Of a stretch of DNA of 64,000 bases, positions 60,839 to 64,000 are shown in pieces. Every line of letters starts with the position of its first letter. The stretch's first letter is position 1. Made by a program: the position numbers and the translations under genes. Under the pieces are notes generated by a model. That model worked only from the letters and a program-made list of their open reading frames with translations, was not told the DNA's origin and did not search any database. This DNA comes from Salipiger profundus (GTDB lineage: Bacteria > Pseudomonadota > Alphaproteobacteria > Rhodobacterales > Rhodobacteraceae), in NCBI RefSeq assembly GCF_001969385.1, contig NZ_CP014796.1, positions 2,869,501 through 2,933,500 of the forward strand. The letters run 5' to 3'.

Positions 60839-61558
60839 TCATTTCCGGCGGACTTCCTGCCACAGCAGCAGCCCGTAGCCGGCGGCCACGAGAGCTGCCA
60901 GCGCAAACCACGTGAGTGCGTAGCTCAGATGGGCATTGCGGAATTTCACGACAGTCTGCCCGCCGCGTGGCCAACCCTCGGCGTCGGTCATCTCCGCATC
61001 GACGAAATAGGGGGCCGCCTGCTCGAAGCCCTTGGTCTCGGTGATCGACCCGATGTCGCGGCGATACCATTTCTGCTCGGCGGGGTTGTTGTCGCGGGAA
61101 AAGAGCCACCCCTCGTCCTCGGACAGGCGCAGCAGGCCGGTCACGCTGACCTTGCCTTCGGGGCGGTCGAAGGCGGCGGGCTCGCCCTGCCGCTGCGGGA
61201 CGACGCCGCGGTTGACCATCACGATGCTGCCGTCGTCGCGGTGCAGCGGTGTCAGCACCCAGTCGGCGGGGCCGAAATCCGAGGGGGTGTAGATGAGCAC
61301 CTCCTCGTCGTGGAGGTATTCCCCGCTCAGGCGCACGCGGGTGTATTCGTCATCCTCGCGGGTGATCTCGGGCCAGTCGGCGGGGCCGGGGGCCGGCACG
61401 GGGTCGGCGGTCACGCGGGCATCGACGCGCTCGATCAGGTCGAGCTTCCAGTGCAGGCGCTGCACCTGCCAGATGCCGAGGCTCAGGAACCCCGCGAGAC
61501 CGATGGCCGCGAGCAGGGTGGCGATGGCGAGGCGGGGCCAGCGGACGGGATGTGACAT
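60839..61558 (-). CDS. SURF1 family oxidase assembly protein
   Basis: This 239-residue protein has two membrane helices, one N-terminal (about 7-28, ending SLGIWQVQRLHWK) and one C-terminal (YALTWFALAALVAAGYGLLL), around a periplasmic domain. The SURF1 signature GxWQxxRLxWK is clear. SURF1 proteins help insert heme into heme-copper oxidases. This one ends the cyo-type operon, so it likely serves the quinol oxidase (the Surf1q type known in Paracoccus). A GC hairpin lies between it and cyoD. Confidence 0.9.
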   Translation of the reverse strand: MSHPVRWPRLAIATLLAAIGLAGFLSLGIWQVQRLHWKLDLIERVDARVTADPVPAPGPADWPEITREDDEYTRVRLSGEYLHDEEVLIYTPSDFGPADWVLTPLHRDDGSIVMVNRGVVPQRQGEPAAFDRPEGKVSVTGLLRLSEDEGWLFSRDNNPAEQKWYRRDIGSITETKGFEQAAPYFVDAEMTDAEGWPRGGQTVVKFRNAHLSYALTWFALAALVAAGYGLLLWQEVRRK

Positions 61559-61582
61559 CGGTAGGGTTCCCCTGAAACGACA

Positions 61583-61604
61583 CCGGGGCCCCGCAGGGCC
61601 CCGG
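61583..61604 (-). terminator. Intercistronic hairpin between cyoD and SURF1
   Basis: A perfect 9-bp stem (CCGGGGCCC at 61583-61591, GGGCCCCGG at 61596-61604, loop CGCA) without a T-run lies in the 69-base gap after cyoD. It may attenuate expression of SURF1 relative to the oxidase subunits or stabilise the upstream mRNA. Confidence 0.5.
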
Positions 61605-61627
61605 CAGGTGGTGCGTGAAGCGGGCGG

Positions 61628-62017
61628 TCAGCCCTGCTGCGATTGCAGGCTCTTCATCTGTTCGATCTGCCGGTCCATCTCGTGGCTCGGCATCATGTTC
61701 TCGTTCATGTTGTGCATGACCCAGAGCGAGCCGGCCAGAACGATCACCAAAATGATGACCGAAAAGATCGTGGCCGAGAGGGTCCAGCCCTCCTCGCCGC
61801 TGCGGTTGACGTGCAGGAAGAAGACGAGGTGCACGAGGATCTGCACGGCGCCGAGCCCCATGATGATGCCGACCAGCGTGGTGCGGCTCATGTCGACCTC
61901 GGCCATGACCAGGCCGAAGGGGATGATGGTGAGCAGCGCCGCGAGGCCGAAGCCGGTCATCAGCTGGCCCATGGTGCCGTGGCCTGCGTGTTCTGCGTTG
62001 TGGTGGTCTGCGGACAT
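61628..62017 (-). CDS. cyoD: Cytochrome o ubiquinol oxidase subunit IV
   Basis: This 129-residue small subunit has three predicted helices (about 18-40, 45-70, 80-102) and the CyoD core VGIIMGLGAVQILVHLVFFL, HVNRSGEEGW. The N-terminus is His-rich (ADHHNAEHAGHG). The ATG at 62017 overlaps the cyoC stop by one base. It supports assembly or stability of the bo3-type oxidase. Confidence 0.92.
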   Translation of the reverse strand: MSADHHNAEHAGHGTMGQLMTGFGLAALLTIIPFGLVMAEVDMSRTTLVGIIMGLGAVQILVHLVFFLHVNRSGEEGWTLSATIFSVIILVIVLAGSLWVMHNMNENMMPSHEMDRQIEQMKSLQSQQG

Positions 62018-62655
62018 CAGACGAGCCTCACGAGGTAGACGAAGGAAAAGACGCCGATCCAGATCAGGTCGAGGAAGTGCCAGAACATCGACAGCGTGGT
62101 CAGACGCTGCATGTTGGCACCGATCAGACCGTGCATCCGGATCTGCACCATCAGCGTGACAAGCCAGATCAGGCCGCCGGTGACGTGCAGGCCGTGGGTG
62201 CCGACCAGCGCGAAGAACGACGACAGGAAGGCCGAGCGGTCCGGCCCCGCGCCGAGGTGGATCAGGTGGTTGAACTCGTAGATCTCCATCCCGATGAACC
62301 CGGCGCCGAACAGCCCGGTGATGCCGAGCCACAGCAGCACGCCGCCGCGGTCCTGCTTGTCGGCGCGCAGCATCGCCAGCCCGAAGGTCACCGACGAGAT
62401 CAGCAGCAGCGCGGTCTCGACCGCGACGAAGCCGGGCTCGAACAGGTCGACCGGGGCGGGCCCGCCGGCATAGTTGCCGCCGAGCACCGCGTAGGTCGCG
62501 AAGAGTGCACCGAAGATGATGCAGTCGCTCATCAGGTAGATCCAGAACCCGATGGGTGTCGGGCTCGGATGGTGGGCGTGCTCGGTCCCGTGGTCCTCAC
62601 GGGCGTGGTGGACCGCGCCGCGAGTGCCGTGAAGGTCGGCTTCGGAAACGCTCAT
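62017..62655 (-). CDS. cyoC: Cytochrome o ubiquinol oxidase subunit III
   Basis: A 212-residue, five-helix subunit III with [20 protein letters not shown] near the start, [18 protein letters not shown] in the middle and [18 protein letters not shown] near the end, all CyoC marks. It overlaps cyoB (ATGA) and cyoD (TGATG). Confidence 0.94.
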   Translation of the reverse strand: MSVSEADLHGTRGAVHHAREDHGTEHAHHPSPTPIGFWIYLMSDCIIFGALFATYAVLGGNYAGGPAPVDLFEPGFVAVETALLLISSVTFGLAMLRADKQDRGGVLLWLGITGLFGAGFIGMEIYEFNHLIHLGAGPDRSAFLSSFFALVGTHGLHVTGGLIWLVTLMVQIRMHGLIGANMQRLTTLSMFWHFLDLIWIGVFSFVYLVRLV

Positions 62656-64000
62656 GCGAGGGCTCCTTTCGTTTCGGTCGCGGTCACCTCATCGGCGGGG
62701 ATGTAATAGTCGCGATTGTAGTTGAAGGTGTGGCCGATCCCGATGGCGAGCATCGCGAGGAAGGTCGCGAGTGCCAGCCACCAGATGTACCAGACCATCG
62801 CGAAGCCGAAGACCAGCGCGACCGCCGAGAGCACGACGCCGGTCGCGGTGCCCTTGGGCATGTGGATCGGCTGGTAATGGCCCGACCAGCGGAAGCCGGT
62901 CTTCTTCATGTGCCAGAACGCCTCGCGTCCGACGACCTCGATCTCCTCGGGGAAGTTGTAGGGCGCCGGCGGCGACTGCGTTGCCCATTCCAGCGTCCGC
63001 GCATCCCACGGGTCGTCGCCCACGGCCAGCGCCTTGCGGTTCACGATGGAGACGTAGAACGACATGAACGTCGACAGGATGCCGAAGAGGATGATCACGG
63101 CGCCGATTGCGGCGACGATGAAGTAGGGCTGCCAGCCGGCATCGGGGTAGCTGTTCATCCGACGGGTCACACCCATCAGGCCGAGCGCGTAGAGCGGCAT
63201 GAAGGCGACGTAGAAGCCGATGAACCAGCCCCAGAAGGCGCGCTTGCCCCACTTGTCGTCGAGCCTGAAGCCGAAGGCCTTGGGCCACCAGTAGGTGACG
63301 CCCGCGTAGACCGCGAAGACCACGCCGCCGATGATCACGTTGTGGAAGTGCGCGATCAGGAACAGCGTGTTGTGCAGCTGGAAGTCCACCGGGGGCACCG
63401 CCAGAAGCACGCCCGACATGCCGCCGATCGTGAATGTCACGAGGAAGCCGATGGCCCAGTACATGGGCACCTCGAGCCGGACGCGGCCCTTGTACATCGT
63501 GAACAGCCAGTTGAAGATCTTCACGCCCGTCGGCACCGCGATGATCATCGTGGTGATGCCGAAGAAGGTGTTGACGTTGGCGCCCGATCCCATGGTGAAG
63601 AAGTGGTGCAGCCACACCACGAAGCTCAGCACCATGATGCAGGCGGTGGCCCAGACCATCGTGCGGTAGCCGAAGATCGGCTTGCCCGAGAACGTCGAGA
63701 CGACCTCGGAGATGATGCCGAAGCAGGGGATGATGAGGATGTAGACCTCGGGGTGACCCCAGATCCAGATCAGGTTGATGTACATCATCGCGTTGCCGCC
63801 GAAGTCGTTCGTGAAGAAGCGGAAATCGAGGTAACGGTCGAGCGTGAGCAGTGCGAGGGTCGCGGTCAGCACCGGGAAGGCGGCGACGATCAGCACGTTG
63901 GTGATGAGCGCGGTCCAGGTGAAGATCGGCATGTCCATGAGCTTCATGCCCTTGGCCCGCATCTTCAGCGTGGTGGCGATCAGGTTGATGCCCGAGAGCG
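62652..64000 (-). CDS. cyoB: Cytochrome o ubiquinol oxidase subunit I (5'-truncated by window end)
   Basis: Only the C-terminal part (about 449 residues) is in the window; the reading frame continues past base 64000. The binuclear centre is visible: WGHPEVYI with the CuB His and cross-linked Tyr, HHFFTMG with the CuB His pair, and HFHNVIIGG with the heme ligands. [20 protein letters not shown] and the C-terminal region match CyoB of ubiquinol oxidases, not the cytochrome c oxidase CtaD. It reduces oxygen to water and pumps protons in the inner membrane. cyoA is expected just beyond the window. Confidence 0.94.
   Translation of the reverse strand, partial: LSGINLIATTLKMRAKGMKLMDMPIFTWTALITNVLIVAAFPVLTATLALLTLDRYLDFRFFTNDFGGNAMMYINLIWIWGHPEVYILIIPCFGIISEVVSTFSGKPIFGYRTMVWATACIMVLSFVVWLHHFFTMGSGANVNTFFGITTMIIAVPTGVKIFNWLFTMYKGRVRLEVPMYWAIGFLVTFTIGGMSGVLLAVPPVDFQLHNTLFLIAHFHNVIIGGVVFAVYAGVTYWWPKAFGFRLDDKWGKRAFWGWFIGFYVAFMPLYALGLMGVTRRMNSYPDAGWQPYFIVAAIGAVIILFGILSTFMSFYVSIVNRKALAVGDDPWDARTLEWATQSPPAPYNFPEEIEVVGREAFWHMKKTGFRWSGHYQPIHMPKGTATGVVLSAVALVFGFAMVWYIWWLALATFLAMLAIGIGHTFNYNRDYYIPADEVTATETKGALA

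Noticed and set aside
1..64000. tRNA, rRNA or phage genes
   Set aside because: I found no cloverleaf with a CCA-like end, no rRNA stretch and no integrase, capsid or transposase-like protein; covariance-model searches were not possible here.

Overview
The window is a GC-rich, gene-dense stretch that looks like an alphaproteobacterium of the Rhodobacterales (roseobacter group). The grounds are family content and style, not a database match: two TRAP dicarboxylate-type transporters, two Opp/Dpp-type ABC importers with ATP-dependent hydantoinase/oxoprolinase pairs, a phasin, a bo3-type quinol oxidase operon carrying a SURF1 gene, many FCD-GntR, DeoR and LysR regulators, and tightly overlapped cistrons (ATGA, TGATG). 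I see no tRNA, rRNA, CRISPR array, phage or transposase gene. Whether this is chromosome or plasmid cannot be told from the window.

Layout. 0.1-1.6 kb: secreted alkaline phosphatase. 2.1-12.9 kb: a minus-strand polysaccharide cluster. In transcription order it holds a secreted DUF3131 protein, a membrane acyltransferase, a processive GT2 synthase, a membrane-anchored DUF3131 protein, a small periplasmic protein with a peptidoglycan-binding-like repeat, a predicted outer-membrane beta-barrel, a secreted esterase, and then a GH16 glycanase with RTX repeats that may have its own promoter. 13.1-15.1 kb: a three-gene Rsb-type partner-switching module (receiver-PP2C phosphatase, STAS antagonist, anti-sigma kinase) just upstream and in the same direction. 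15.5-16.2 kb: a phasin gene and a decayed acyl-carrier-protein remnant.

16.2-26.9 kb: hydantoinase/oxoprolinase module A (ABC importer, divergent FCD-GntR regulator, small conserved protein, hyuB and hyuA). 27.2-30.7 kb: GNAT acetyltransferase, M20 deacylase, aldehyde dehydrogenase. 31.0-36.0 kb: a glycerol-type operon (DeoR regulator, two flavoproteins resembling GlpA and GlpB, FGGY kinase). 36.3-42.1 kb: TRAP transporter A, divergent from a gamma-glutamyltransferase and an SDR. 42.2-44.1 kb: 2-hydroxyacid dehydrogenase and divergent LysR regulator.

44.1-59.8 kb: a long minus-strand series. From its 5' end it reads hyuA, hyuB, peptide-type ABC importer (one permease fused to its ATPase), SDR, FAD amine/amino-acid oxidase, creatininase-family hydrolase, TRAP transporter B, RraA-like protein. 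A second FCD-GntR gene lies divergently at its head. 60.8-64.0 kb: SURF1, cyoD, cyoC and a 5'-truncated cyoB running off the window end.

How the genes may work together (inference). The left third appears to make, O-acylate, export and trim a surface polysaccharide, possibly under a partner-switching stress regulator. The rest is catabolic equipment: it imports small organic acids and peptide-like or cyclic amide compounds and opens or oxidises them. The two hydantoinase modules share the 10-mer CATGTATACA upstream of their regulator and transporter or hyuA genes, which suggests related operators.
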